From Hyphomicrobiales bacterium (GTDB taxonomy: Bacteria; Pseudomonadota; Alphaproteobacteria; JAPOUT01): a stretch of 64,000 nucleotides of DNA. A program made the position numbers and the translations under genes. A model generated the notes under the pieces. The model worked only from the letters and a program-made list of their open reading frames with translations, made no database searches and had not been told where the DNA came from. The stretch spans positions 80,509 to 144,508 of the forward strand of contig JAPOUU010000011.1 in the NCBI GenBank assembly GCA_026708505.1, written 5' to 3'. Shown here in pieces: positions 18,747-27,356 of this stretch (the stretch's first letter is position 1; each line of letters starts with the position of its first letter).

Positions 18747-19811
18747 ATGGCGGATGCGAGATTCTACCGCAACGCCGGGCCCTTTCGTCTGGATGAAATC
18801 GCCCAAGCCGTCGGCGCGGAGATAATTTCGGATGGAGATGGAGAACGCACCCTCGAAGATGTCGCGTCCCTGCAATCTGCAGGCCCGCGTGACTTGTGCT
18901 TCTTCACCCATCCGAAATACCGCGACGACTTTCTCGGCAGCAAAGCCGGTGCTTGCATTCTCGATGCCGCGAAAACCGAAAAACTCGGCACTATGCCGAA
19001 AGGCACGGCAATCCTTGCCAGCAAGGATGCCTATCGAGCCTTCGGCGAGGCGGTCGCACTGTTCTATCCCGAGGTCGATGGCCTGGACGTAAGTTCCGCC
19101 GACGGGTCCCAATTAAAGAAAACGGATTCCGATGCTTATGTCGCGGTTGATGCCGTCCTCGAAGAAGACGTCAACCTTGAAGCCGGAGTTGTCGTCGGTG
19201 CGGGCGCGCGCATCGGTCGGGGCACGAGCATCGGCGCGCACACTGTCATCGGCAGGGGCGTTACCATCGGACGCAACTGTGCAATCGCTCCGCATGTTTC
19301 CATTTCATACGCACTGATCGGCGACGGGGTTATCTTTCATCCGGGCGTGCGTGTCGGACAAGACGGCTTCGGCTTCGCTATGGGCCCGCAAGGACATCGC
19401 AAAATCCCGCAGGTCGGACGCGTTCTTGTCCAAGATGATGTTGAGGTTGGCGCCAATTCTTGCATCGACCGCGGTTTTCTTGACGACACCATCATCGGTG
19501 AAGGTTCCAAGATCGATAACCTCGTGCAAATCGCCCATAATGTCGTGCTCGGACGCGGATGCATCATCGCCGGACAGTCCGGAGTCTCGGGAAGCTCGAA
19601 GCTTGGCGCGTTCGTCGCGATAGGCGGACGGGTCGGAATTTCAGGACACATCGAACTCGGCGACGGCGCCCAGGTCGCGGGAAACTCGGGAGTTCCCCGC
19701 GACGTCCCCGCCGGCGAAATTCACGCAGGTTATCCTGCCAAACCTATCGCACTCTGGCGCAGAGAAGTCGCCGCACTGGCAAAACTTGCAAGAGGCAAAC
19801 ATAAGGACTAG
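18747..19811 (+). CDS. lpxD: UDP-3-O-(3-hydroxyacyl)glucosamine N-acyltransferase
   Basis: Third acylation-stage enzyme of lipid A synthesis. The N-terminal uridine-binding domain (about 1-105) is followed by a left-handed beta-helix of hexapeptide repeats (for example [20 protein letters not shown]) and the typical [14 protein letters not shown], then [21 protein letters not shown] with the catalytic-type His. Length 354 is normal. An AGGAG site precedes ATG 18747. It belongs to the lpxD-fabZ-lpxA-lpxI-lpxB set. Confidence 0.97.
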   Translation: MADARFYRNAGPFRLDEIAQAVGAEIISDGDGERTLEDVASLQSAGPRDLCFFTHPKYRDDFLGSKAGACILDAAKTEKLGTMPKGTAILASKDAYRAFGEAVALFYPEVDGLDVSSADGSQLKKTDSDAYVAVDAVLEEDVNLEAGVVVGAGARIGRGTSIGAHTVIGRGVTIGRNCAIAPHVSISYALIGDGVIFHPGVRVGQDGFGFAMGPQGHRKIPQVGRVLVQDDVEVGANSCIDRGFLDDTIIGEGSKIDNLVQIAHNVVLGRGCIIAGQSGVSGSSKLGAFVAIGGRVGISGHIELGDGAQVAGNSGVPRDVPAGEIHAGYPAKPIALWRREVAALAKLARGKHKD

Positions 19812-19832
19812 AACGCGGCATACTTGCGGACC

Positions 19833-19861
19833 TTGTCCCTCTTGCGCAACTCCCCTATAAT
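19833..19861 (+). promoter_or_regulatory. fabZ promoter with consensus -10, predicted leaderless start
   Basis: -35 TTGTCC (19833-19838, 4 of 6), exactly 17 nt, -10 TATAAT (19856-19861, perfect). Six bases then separate it from the fabZ ATG at 19868, so the expected transcription start is the A of the start codon. No Shine-Dalgarno sequence precedes the ATG. The 56-nt lpxD-fabZ gap is largely this promoter. Confidence 0.7.
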
Positions 19862-19867
19862 ACGGTT

Positions 19868-20329
19868 ATGAATACCCAAACTTCGGGCGATAGTCTCGAG
19901 CTTGCCGACATCATGCGGCTGCTTCCGCATCGCTATCCGTTCCTTATGATTGAGCGCGTTGAGAACATCGTTGATTCGGAAAGCGCAGTCGGCATCAAGA
20001 ACGTCTCGATCAACGAACCCTTCTTCCGGGGACATTTCCCCGGACATCCCGTATTTCCGGGCGTATTGATAGTCGAAGCGATTGCACAAACGGCCGGAGC
20101 GGTTACTGCATATCGCGCAAATATTCCCGGCGCGATGACTTACATGGTTGGAATTGACAAAGCACGTTTCCGTAGACCCGTTCTTCCCGGTCACCGGCTT
20201 TGCCTGCACGTTAAAAAAATAGGAATGCGTCGGGACATTTGGCGATTTTCCGGCGAGGCCAAAGTTGACGGCGTACTGGTTGCAGAAGCCGAATGCAGCG
20301 CGTTTCTCGCCTCAACCGGCGACGATTAA
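19868..20329 (+). CDS. fabZ: 3-hydroxyacyl-ACP dehydratase FabZ
   Basis: Dehydrates 3-hydroxyacyl-ACP in fatty acid elongation and so competes with LpxA and LpxD for the same substrate pool. The 153-residue hot-dog-fold protein has [13 protein letters not shown] and [20 protein letters not shown] with catalytic His56 and Glu70. It is expressed from its own promoter inside the lpx cluster, which gives a way to balance fatty acid against lipid A synthesis (inference). Confidence 0.97.
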   Translation: MNTQTSGDSLELADIMRLLPHRYPFLMIERVENIVDSESAVGIKNVSINEPFFRGHFPGHPVFPGVLIVEAIAQTAGAVTAYRANIPGAMTYMVGIDKARFRRPVLPGHRLCLHVKKIGMRRDIWRFSGEAKVDGVLVAEAECSAFLASTGDD

Positions 20330-20345
20330 AAGAGCACACAGATTG

Positions 20346-21149
20346 ATGACAGCGCGCATTCATCCCACTGCCATCATTGCCGACGATGCCCGTATTCACG
20401 AGAGTGTCGAGATTGGCGCTTTCTGTCAGATTGGACCCAAGACCACCCTTGAAGCCGGCGTGATGCTGCATTCGAATGTTGTCGTGTGCGGCAATAGTCG
20501 TCTCGGCGAGAATGTTGTGGTGTTTCCCCACGCCTGCATCGGCGGCGAACCTCAAGACATGAAATTTGACGGCGAAGAAAGTTTCCTCGAAATCGGCGCG
20601 CGCTCGATCATCCGCGAGAATGTCACCATCTCGCGCGGAACACAGGGCGGCGGATTGCTGACGCGCATCGGTACCGATTGTCTGCTTCAATGCAACAGCC
20701 ATGTCGGCCATGACGGCATTATCGGCAATCATGTGATTTTCTCGGCGGCGGCGATGACTGCAGGACACTGCAAGGTGGACGACTTTGCCATTCTTGGCGG
20801 CAATAGCGCGATACAGCAATTCGTCCGGATTGGTAAATATGCAATGGTCGGGGGCATGACAGGCGTGCGCAATGATGTTCTTCCCTTTGCACTAGTCACG
20901 GATATGCCCGCAACGCTGAAAGGGCTCAACCTTGTGGGATTGCGCAGACACGGTTTCAAAACCGCGGACATCCGCGCCATCAAACGCGCCTACGGCATCC
21001 TCTTTGATGCAAACGACTCGCTTCGTGCACGCGCTGAAAGCCTCACCGACACCTTCAGCAACAACGCTCATGTGAATTTGCTGCGTGACTTTGTTCTTGA
21101 GGTCGGAAAATGCTCTTTGTGCATGCCCGACGGTGACTTTGCCGAATAA
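20346..21149 (+). CDS. lpxA: UDP-N-acetylglucosamine 3-O-acyltransferase
   Basis: First committed step of lipid A synthesis. The start is ATG 20346 (MTARIHPTAIIADDARI), giving 267 residues; the open frame upstream to 20265 lies inside fabZ. The hexapeptide beta-helix covers most of the protein. The active-site segment CNSHVGHD has His119 and His122, the latter matching E. coli His125. GGMTGVRNDVLPFALVTDMP and GLNLVGLRRHGF mark the helical C-terminal domain. Confidence 0.97.
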   Translation: MTARIHPTAIIADDARIHESVEIGAFCQIGPKTTLEAGVMLHSNVVVCGNSRLGENVVVFPHACIGGEPQDMKFDGEESFLEIGARSIIRENVTISRGTQGGGLLTRIGTDCLLQCNSHVGHDGIIGNHVIFSAAAMTAGHCKVDDFAILGGNSAIQQFVRIGKYAMVGGMTGVRNDVLPFALVTDMPATLKGLNLVGLRRHGFKTADIRAIKRAYGILFDANDSLRARAESLTDTFSNNAHVNLLRDFVLEVGKCSLCMPDGDFAE

Positions 21150-21155
21150 CGCCGA

Positions 21156-22034
21156 ATGAGCACCGCACCTTTGGGAATCATTGCCGGCAGCGGCGTATTG
21201 CCAGAGATGGTCGCGCGGGCGGCGCTTAAGCAGGGGCGCGATGTCACTGTATTGGCACTCACCGGAGAAGCGGACGGTTCGCTGGACTCATTCGCACCCC
21301 ACTGGATAAATATAGGCGAACTGCGACGCGGGATGTCCTTGTTGCAAGAAAGAGGCGTGCGGGACCTGGTAATCGTTGGGCGGGTTCGCCGTCCGAGCTT
21401 GCGAGGTTTTAGAGGTGACAGCGAAGCTTGGAAATTCTTGTTTCGTTGGATTGTCGGCAAGCGAAGCAACGATGAACGGTTGCTGCAAGCACTTCGGCGC
21501 TACCTTGAGGAGCGTGGCGGTTTTCGCATCGTTGCGGCACAAGAGATTTGCGAATCGTTGCTGGCTACTCCCGGCTTTCTCGGACGCCATCACGCAAATA
21601 ACGAAACACAAAAAGACATCACGTTCGGTGTGGAAGTTGCACGCGAGGTCGCGAAATACGACATTGGTCAGGGAGTCGTCGTATGCAGGGGTGTTGTGTT
21701 GGCGGTGGAAGCGCAAGAGCAGACCGATAACATGTTGCGTCGCGTGGGCGAGTTGGATGAATCGTTACGCGGCTCCCCCCAAGAACGCGCAGGCGTTCTT
21801 ATTAAACTCCCTAAACCGTTGCAGACTCGCGAGCTGGACTGGCCCGTGATTGGCGAGAAGACGATCATCAATGCGTCGCAGGCGGGATTGTCAGGTGTCG
21901 TGCTACAAGCGGGGGGATGCCTCCTGATAGATGCCGAAGCAATTGCCAGGCGCATTGATGCGGAAGGAATGTTTTTGCTTTCGCTTGAAGCGGACGAGAT
22001 GGCCGCGCGTAAGCCCCATGACCAACACGACTGA
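21156..22034 (+). CDS. lpxI: UDP-2,3-diacylglucosamine pyrophosphatase LpxI
   Basis: Hydrolyses UDP-2,3-diacylglucosamine to lipid X; LpxI does this job in alphaproteobacteria in place of LpxH. The 292 residues start LGIIAGSGVLPEMVARAA, the family hallmark, and contain DGCLLI-like and GVVVCRGVVLAVEAQE stretches of the C-terminal catalytic domain (DUF1009). It lies 6 nt after lpxA and overlaps lpxB by 17 nt. It is one of the stronger taxonomic clues here. Confidence 0.95.
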   Translation: MSTAPLGIIAGSGVLPEMVARAALKQGRDVTVLALTGEADGSLDSFAPHWINIGELRRGMSLLQERGVRDLVIVGRVRRPSLRGFRGDSEAWKFLFRWIVGKRSNDERLLQALRRYLEERGGFRIVAAQEICESLLATPGFLGRHHANNETQKDITFGVEVAREVAKYDIGQGVVVCRGVVLAVEAQEQTDNMLRRVGELDESLRGSPQERAGVLIKLPKPLQTRELDWPVIGEKTIINASQAGLSGVVLQAGGCLLIDAEAIARRIDAEGMFLLSLEADEMAARKPHDQHD

Positions 22035-23205
22035 TAAGCCCTTGCGCATTATGCTGGTTGCCGGCGAGGTTTCCGGTGACCGGTTTGGTGCGCAGTTGAT
22101 GTCATCGCTGCGCCGCGTGTCGACTCGACCGGTATCATTCATAGGCGTTGGAGGTGCAACAATGTCGGCGCAGGGATTGACTTCGTTGCATGATATAAAC
22201 GATACAGCGGTTGTCGGAATATGGGACGTTATGAAGCGCCTGCCGTTACTACTGCGCCGCATTCGCGAAACCGCCGATTTTGCCTTACGCGAGTCCCCGG
22301 ACGCACTCATCCTTATCGACAGCCCCGACTTCACACATCGTGTTGCAAAGCGTGTGCGTGCGCGCAACAAGAAGATTCCCATTATCACGTATGTTGCGCC
22401 GAGCGTTTGGGCATGGCGCCCCCGTAGAGCAGTCCGGATGTGCTCTTATATCGATCATATGATGGTGCTGCTGCCATTTGAGGAGGAGGTGTTTCGCCGT
22501 GCAAAAGGACCTGCCTGCACCTATGTCGGACATCCCGCTCTGGAAGAGGTGCCCGCACCCGGGGATGGAGAAGCGTTTCGCAAACGTCATGGAATCGGCA
22601 TGGACGAGCAGATTGTTGCGTTGTTGCCCGGAAGCCGCCGAGGCGAGGTAGAACGTCATGTTGACGACTTCGTTGAGGCCGGGTTGCAATTGCGTGAATT
22701 GGTCGAAAATACCCGCCTTGTGTTGCTGGGGCGCGAGGAGGTTCGTCCATTGCTAGAATCGAAACAACCAAGCTGGGGCGGCAAAATTCTGTTGTTGTTC
22801 GGCGAGGAAGAGCGAGCCGGATTGTTCGGATCCGCGAACGCGGCATTGGTTGCGGTAGGCACGGCGGCTTTGGAGCTGGGCTTGGCGCGTGTTCCGATGG
22901 TTGTAGGGCTGCGCGAACATGCTTTTAACGCTTATCTGGGTGCACGGTTATTGCGCACGCCTTCCTTGTCGTTGGTGAATTTGGTGCTGGATACTCCTGT
23001 AGTTGAGGAATACCTGCAAGAAAAGTTGGAGACGGAAAAAGTTGTCGAAGCGTTGCAACGCATTTTGACCTCACCCGGACGCGAACGGATTCTCGGACAT
23101 CTGAATGAGTTTTATGCCGCGATGAGCATTGGAGACGATGTGCCTTCGGAACGTGCCGCTCGGGCGGTTCTGAAAGTTTTGGAAGACGCGAATAACTCCG
23201 AATAG
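22018..23205 (+). CDS. lpxB: Lipid-A-disaccharide synthase
   Basis: GT19 glycosyltransferase that joins lipid X and UDP-diacylglucosamine. The start ATG 22018 (MTNTTDKPLRIMLVAGEVSGD) gives 395 residues and lies inside the lpxI end. Visible are GEVSGDRFGA, LIDSPDFTHRVAKRVR, YVAPSVWAWRPRR, YVGHPALEEV and ALLPGSRRGEVERH. It closes the lipid A run and ends 17 nt before the convergent peroxiredoxin gene. Confidence 0.97.
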   Translation: MTNTTDKPLRIMLVAGEVSGDRFGAQLMSSLRRVSTRPVSFIGVGGATMSAQGLTSLHDINDTAVVGIWDVMKRLPLLLRRIRETADFALRESPDALILIDSPDFTHRVAKRVRARNKKIPIITYVAPSVWAWRPRRAVRMCSYIDHMMVLLPFEEEVFRRAKGPACTYVGHPALEEVPAPGDGEAFRKRHGIGMDEQIVALLPGSRRGEVERHVDDFVEAGLQLRELVENTRLVLLGREEVRPLLESKQPSWGGKILLLFGEEERAGLFGSANAALVAVGTAALELGLARVPMVVGLREHAFNAYLGARLLRTPSLSLVNLVLDTPVVEEYLQEKLETEKVVEALQRILTSPGRERILGHLNEFYAAMSIGDDVPSERAARAVLKVLEDANNSE

Positions 23206-23222
23206 ACTTTTCAGCCTGTTTT

Positions 23223-23792
23223 TTATCCTCGTTGCTTCAAATAGTTAATGACTTCAATAGCATTTTTATCCGGAGGAAAAACCGGATAGAAAACTTTGTT
23301 TATGGTCCCCTCATCAATTACAAAGGTTATTCGCTTCAATAACGTCATCTCCTCGACAACCATAATTGGCAGACTTAACGCTTTTGAAAAATTTAAATCT
23401 GAATCCGATAACATCGGGAAAGGCAAGTGCAGCCGTTTAACGGCTTCGCTCTGATATTGTGTGCTCTGCGTCGACATGCCGAACAAATTTTCAACACCCA
23501 AAGATTGAAACTCTGCGTAAAGATCTCGAAACGAGCAGGATTGCGGAGTGCAACCGCGCGCGCCCGGTATCTGATCCCATCCATCCGGCAAAGGAGTGTC
23601 CGGCCTGCCTGTCATAGGATAAACAAACAGAACTGTCACCCCCGGCAGGGAAGATATGTCAACGCAACTCCCGTCCGTGCCTTTCATCGCAATAGACGGC
23701 ACTTTCATGCCGCATAGATGCGAAGCCTTCCCGTCGTCCTCCGGTTTCGGCAAAGAGGACCAATCAACAACATTGAGATTACTCTGGTTCAT
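23223..23792 (-). CDS. Peroxiredoxin of the AhpC/TSA - BCP (PrxQ) type
   Basis: Thiol peroxidase, presumably cytoplasmic (no signal peptide), 189 residues. The start ATG 23792 (MNQSNLNVVDW) is preceded by GGAGCGGAGAG at good spacing; an upstream ATG at 23819 is less likely. The thioredoxin-like core has LFVYPMTG, then GARGCTPQSCSFRD with Cys81 (peroxidatic) and Cys86 (resolving), the C-x4-C pattern of PrxQ. It is convergent with lpxB and divergent from the DUF1272 operon, and begins the AT-rich stretch. The peroxide it reduces is unknown. Confidence 0.8.
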   Translation of the reverse strand: MNQSNLNVVDWSSLPKPEDDGKASHLCGMKVPSIAMKGTDGSCVDISSLPGVTVLFVYPMTGRPDTPLPDGWDQIPGARGCTPQSCSFRDLYAEFQSLGVENLFGMSTQSTQYQSEAVKRLHLPFPMLSDSDLNFSKALSLPIMVVEEMTLLKRITFVIDEGTINKVFYPVFPPDKNAIEVINYLKQRG

Positions 23793-23967
23793 ATAAACTC
23801 TCCGCTCCCATGGCATCAATTATGAAATTCAACATACCGGAAAAAATTGCGAATTCAAATTTTATTCTAGTTTGGAAAATATATGTTATATCTTCAACCT
23901 CACAAATTTCATTGATTTAACATCATTGGAATCACGCAACGAAATAACCCTGAAAAGGAGAAGTAGT

Positions 23968-24141
23968 ATGCTTGAAATGAAAAATGAATGCCTTCAGTGC
24001 AATATCAAACTTGAACCGACCTCTGATGCCATGATTTGCTCTTATGAGTGCACGTTCTGCATGCAGTGCGCAAATGAAAACAACGGTATTTGCAAAAACT
24101 GCGGCGGGGATTTGCAGTTGCGCCCTAAAAGAAAGCAATGA
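23968..24141 (+). CDS. DUF1272 small Cys-rich (zinc-binding type) protein
   Basis: A 57-residue protein, MLEMKNECLQCNIKL..., with eight Cys at 8, 11, 24, 28, 31, 34, 42 and 45, in CxxC-type pairs that suit two zinc sites. The pattern ICSYECTFCMQCA...GICKNCGG is that of DUF1272, whose function is not known. ATG 23968 follows AAAAGGAGAAG; an in-frame ATG at 23872 lacks such a site. It overlaps the cupin gene by 4 nt (ATGA). Base composition is richer in A+T than the lpx genes. Confidence 0.8.
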   Translation: MLEMKNECLQCNIKLEPTSDAMICSYECTFCMQCANENNGICKNCGGDLQLRPKRKQ

Positions 24142-24497
24142 AGGCCATGAATACGGAAAAAGCGCAAATATTTCCCCTGAAGAATGCCAGGGAAAAATTT
24201 GCAGCATCGCCTCGACCGACAGAAATTATACCCGGCGTAACAAAACTTTCCGAACTTGTGTTTTCAAAAGGCGATCTTCAACTCCGTTATTACGAACCGG
24301 GAAAGATTGACCACCAAGTGCCGCATGATCAGGAAGAATTATACATCGTTATATCGGGAACGGCAGAACTTGATCACGGAGGAAGAAAAGTTTGTTGCAA
24401 TCCCGGAGACTCCATTTTTGTTTCGAAGGGAGAAACACATAAATTTGTTAATATCTCGGACGATTTTTCAGTTTGGGTAATATATTTTAATGCATGA
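24138..24497 (+). CDS. Small single-domain cupin
   Basis: A 119-residue cupin-2 beta-barrel. Motif 1 is seen as IDHQVPHDQEELYIVISG (His, His, Glu-Glu metal ligand set), and motif 2 as PGDSIFVSKGETHKFVN. It could bind a metal and act as a small-molecule isomerase, dioxygenase or sensor; the substrate is unknown. An alternative start is ATG 24147. It is translationally coupled to DUF1272 (ATGA) and to the LysE gene (8-nt overlap), so the three form one operon. Confidence 0.8.
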   Translation: MKAMNTEKAQIFPLKNAREKFAASPRPTEIIPGVTKLSELVFSKGDLQLRYYEPGKIDHQVPHDQEELYIVISGTAELDHGGRKVCCNPGDSIFVSKGETHKFVNISDDFSVWVIYFNA

Positions 24498-25110
24498 GTT
24501 GATTTCGTTCGCAATTTTATGGTTTTTCCTGGCCGTGCCCATAGGCCCGAACGCCCTAATCTCGATTGATTCGTCAATTCAATACGGCTGGCCCCGTGCG
24601 GTGATGGTTCCTTTGGGAATAGCGGTGGCTTCAATAGTTTACAGCTCCCTTTCCTTAACCGTTCTCGCCTACCTCCTGAAGCTGGCGCCCGTTTTGTTCA
24701 AATTAATTATAATTCTCGGATCTCTTTATTTGCTTTATTTGGGTTATAAAATTTTGATACGCCCCGCGCTGGAAAGAAGCGGCGCAATAAAAGACATTAA
24801 AAACAACAAACTTATGTTTCTTGGATTTACAACTTCGCTTTCCAACCCAAAAGCGGCATTAGTATATTTATCGGTTTTTCCCGCTATGGCTCATAGCGGA
24901 GATATCGATCCGATAGTCTTAATAGCAACCGCATGCATAATTACCTTCTTTGTATATTGTGCTTACAGCGGATTCGCAAATTTGTTTCGTGATTTTGTTA
25001 TAGGTTTCCCGCGCAGACAAAAATTAATGGATATGCTTGCCTGTCTTTCGTTTTCACTAATTGCGGTGCAGAACATTTATTATGCGATTACGGAAAAGGC
25101 TCTCACTTGA
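24490..25110 (+). CDS. LysE/RhtB-family exporter
   Basis: Inner-membrane exporter of amino acids or related small molecules, 206 residues with about six hydrophobic segments. The N-terminus has AVPIGPNALISID, the LysE-family PGPN-type motif, and the middle has FLGFTTSLSNPKAALVYLSVFP. The substrate is not predictable. It ends the DUF1272-cupin-LysE operon. It is AT-rich, with many ATA, TTA and AAA codons unlike the flanking genes, which suggests later acquisition. Confidence 0.85.
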   Translation: MHELISFAILWFFLAVPIGPNALISIDSSIQYGWPRAVMVPLGIAVASIVYSSLSLTVLAYLLKLAPVLFKLIIILGSLYLLYLGYKILIRPALERSGAIKDIKNNKLMFLGFTTSLSNPKAALVYLSVFPAMAHSGDIDPIVLIATACIITFFVYCAYSGFANLFRDFVIGFPRRQKLMDMLACLSFSLIAVQNIYYAITEKALT

Positions 25111-25192
25111 GCGAGCTTGTAATTCTACATCACCACCGGCAGGCACCGCTTAAATCCACAAAGCCCTGAAGTTCTCCCCTTCAATAAAGGAT

Positions 25193-25220
25193 TTGGAAAG
25201 ACCCTTTTAAATGCTACAAT
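25193..25220 (+). promoter_or_regulatory. probable promoter of the MaoC-like gene
   Basis: -35 TTGGAA (25193-25198), 16-nt spacer, -10 TACAAT (25215-25220). The predicted start lies about 22 nt before ATG 25249, which has a GAGGAAG ribosome-binding site. Confidence 0.45.
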
Positions 25221-25248
25221 TCCCAAAAATCCCTCACCGAGGAAGATC

Positions 25249-26109
25249 ATGCCACTCGATTACGAAAAGTTGCGCGCCGTTCATTTTAAAGATGAGGCGC
25301 ATCATTATGATGAGAAAGACGCCATATTGTACGCGTTATCCGTTGGCTTTGGCGCCGACGCTTCCGACCGAAACGAACTTGGATATGTGTGCGAGTGCCT
25401 CGAGGGAGGCTTGAAGACCGTACCTACTCTTGCAACGGTATTGGTTCGAAGCGCCGGCGCCATCGATACTCCCGGAATCAATCACGAGCTTCTTGTTCAC
25501 GGCGACCAGCGCCTTCGCATCGACAATCCTCTCCCTCCCGAAGCCGATGTGCTTGCCGATACCCGGGTAGTTGAGATCTTCGACAAGGGTGCGGACAAAG
25601 GCGCCTTGTTGCTGGTCGAAACAAAACTCCGCCTTGAGGACGACACGCCGCTTGCGACATCAACCACCGGATTGTTCCTTCGGGGGGACGGCGGATTCGG
25701 CGGGCCGAAGGACGGCGCACCCAGGCCGCACGCGATTCCCGAGTGTGACCCCGACTTCATCGCGCCGCTTCATACCACGCCAAATCAGGCGCTCCTCTAC
25801 CGTCTCAACAGTGATAGAAACCCGCTCCATGTTGACCCGGACTTTGCCGCGCGTGCCGGATTTGACCGGCCGATTCTCCACGGATTGTGCAGCTACGGAA
25901 TTGCCTGTCGCGGCTTGATACAACACGTTTGCAATTATGATGCGTGGCGTATTCGTGAGTTTGATGCACGATTTTCCGCGCCTGTTTTTCCCGGCGATGT
26001 ATTGGAGATGGAGTTCTGGCACAAGGACGAGACCGTCTCTTTTCGCGTGCGCAACAAGGAGAGCAAGCAGGTTGTCATCAACAACGGCAGATGTTTGCTT
26101 GGAGGTTAG
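25249..26109 (+). CDS. MaoC-like (R)-specific enoyl-CoA hydratase, two hot-dog domains
   Basis: Probable 2-enoyl-CoA hydratase 2 acting on CoA thioesters in fatty acid breakdown or a related pathway. The 286 residues form an N-terminal degenerate hot-dog half (about 1-150) and a C-terminal half with the hydratase-2 motif YRLNSDRNPLHVDPDFA (catalytic Asp and His), followed by GFDRPILHGLCSYGIA. The size and two-domain layout match 17-beta-HSD4-type hydratases. It stands alone after its own promoter; neighbours do not reveal the pathway. Confidence 0.88.
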   Translation: MPLDYEKLRAVHFKDEAHHYDEKDAILYALSVGFGADASDRNELGYVCECLEGGLKTVPTLATVLVRSAGAIDTPGINHELLVHGDQRLRIDNPLPPEADVLADTRVVEIFDKGADKGALLLVETKLRLEDDTPLATSTTGLFLRGDGGFGGPKDGAPRPHAIPECDPDFIAPLHTTPNQALLYRLNSDRNPLHVDPDFAARAGFDRPILHGLCSYGIACRGLIQHVCNYDAWRIREFDARFSAPVFPGDVLEMEFWHKDETVSFRVRNKESKQVVINNGRCLLGG

Positions 26110-26195
26110 CTTGTTTTTATGGATACACAAAAATGTGATGATGCAAATGCTTCGTATCGTTTGAATTTTCCGGATACTTGCACGACTTTATCCTT

Positions 26196-27356
26196 ATGAC
26201 CCCGCCTTATATCCTTCGCTTGTTTTGCGTGACTGCTTTTACGCTTGTGTTTGCATTTGAAGCGCTCGCACAAGAAGCCCCCGCAACCCCGCCTCCCCAG
26301 GTTTCCACTGCTGAGGTCGACATTGCCACCACCCCTATCGGGCGTGACTATCCTGCGAGAGTGGTTGCGGCACAAAGTGTTTTGTTGTTGGCACAGGTTG
26401 GCGGAGTCATCACAAAGCGCATCTTCGAGGAAGGCGCTTTTGTCGATCGAGGCGACGTGCTTTATGTCATCGATCCCGAATCCTACCAAATTGCACTTGA
26501 CCAAGCTGATGCCCAAGTGAGTTCAGCGCGGGCAAACTTGTCCTTCGCACAAGCCGAAGTCGATCGCTTTACACCTCTCGCGAAGGAAAACATCACCTCG
26601 AGCCAGAAATTGCAACAATTGGTCGAGCAACGTGACAGCGCTGTTGCTCTCGTTGAAGTCGCTCTTACCGAACGCAATGCCGCGGAGTTGGCGCTTCGAC
26701 GCGCGCGCATCAGGGCGCCATTGTCCGGACGGATGGGATTGGCGGAAGCGGATGTCGGCGATTTGGTCACCGCCGGCCAGACGCCTCTAACAACATTGGT
26801 GCAGTGGAATCCTATCGAAGTTCATTTTCACCCTCCCGCGCGTGATTTGTTCTTGATTGAAAAACATCACGCGCTTGCGCCCTTGGAAGTGAGCGTGTTT
26901 CTCCCGAAGTCCGATGACGGTGATGATGACGATACCGGTGAGATGGCGGGACATGTTTTTACCGGAAAAGGCGTTCTTGATTTTATCGATAACGAGGTTT
27001 CTCCTTCAACCGACACGATTCTGATGCGTGCGAGCGTGGATAATCCCGATGCAAAACTCCGTCCGGGACAGTTTGCGCGCGCACGTGTGCATATAAGCGA
27101 GCGCGAAAGTTTGCTTGTACCGCGCAAGGCGATACAACAACACCAGGCCGGGTACCTTCTCTATGTCGTTGATGATAACGACACAATTCAAACGCGCGAA
27201 GTGAAACTTGGAGAGGGGTTTGGCACACAGCAGATCATTCTCAAAGGTGTTCAGCAAGGCGAGCGGGTTGTCGTTTCGGATATCACCCGGCTTCGTGAAG
27301 GTATGAAAGTCGAACCTCGCGAAGAAAACGACGAAGTCGCTCCCTCGCAACCATGA
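26196..27356 (+). CDS. RND efflux periplasmic adaptor (membrane fusion protein)
   Basis: Links an RND pump to an outer-membrane channel. ATG 26196 gives 386 residues beginning with a signal peptide ending FEALAQ. GVITKRIFEEGAFVDRGDVLY is the lipoyl half-motif, followed by a coiled-coil hairpin (about 100-165), the second lipoyl half RIRAPLSGRMGLAEADVGD, and beta-barrel and proximal domains. No Shine-Dalgarno sequence precedes the ATG; a TTG at 26178 is the alternative. It overlaps the pump gene by 4 nt. An outer-membrane partner is not encoded here. Confidence 0.92.
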   Translation: MTPPYILRLFCVTAFTLVFAFEALAQEAPATPPPQVSTAEVDIATTPIGRDYPARVVAAQSVLLLAQVGGVITKRIFEEGAFVDRGDVLYVIDPESYQIALDQADAQVSSARANLSFAQAEVDRFTPLAKENITSSQKLQQLVEQRDSAVALVEVALTERNAAELALRRARIRAPLSGRMGLAEADVGDLVTAGQTPLTTLVQWNPIEVHFHPPARDLFLIEKHHALAPLEVSVFLPKSDDGDDDDTGEMAGHVFTGKGVLDFIDNEVSPSTDTILMRASVDNPDAKLRPGQFARARVHISERESLLVPRKAIQQHQAGYLLYVVDDNDTIQTREVKLGEGFGTQQIILKGVQQGERVVVSDITRLREGMKVEPREENDEVAPSQP

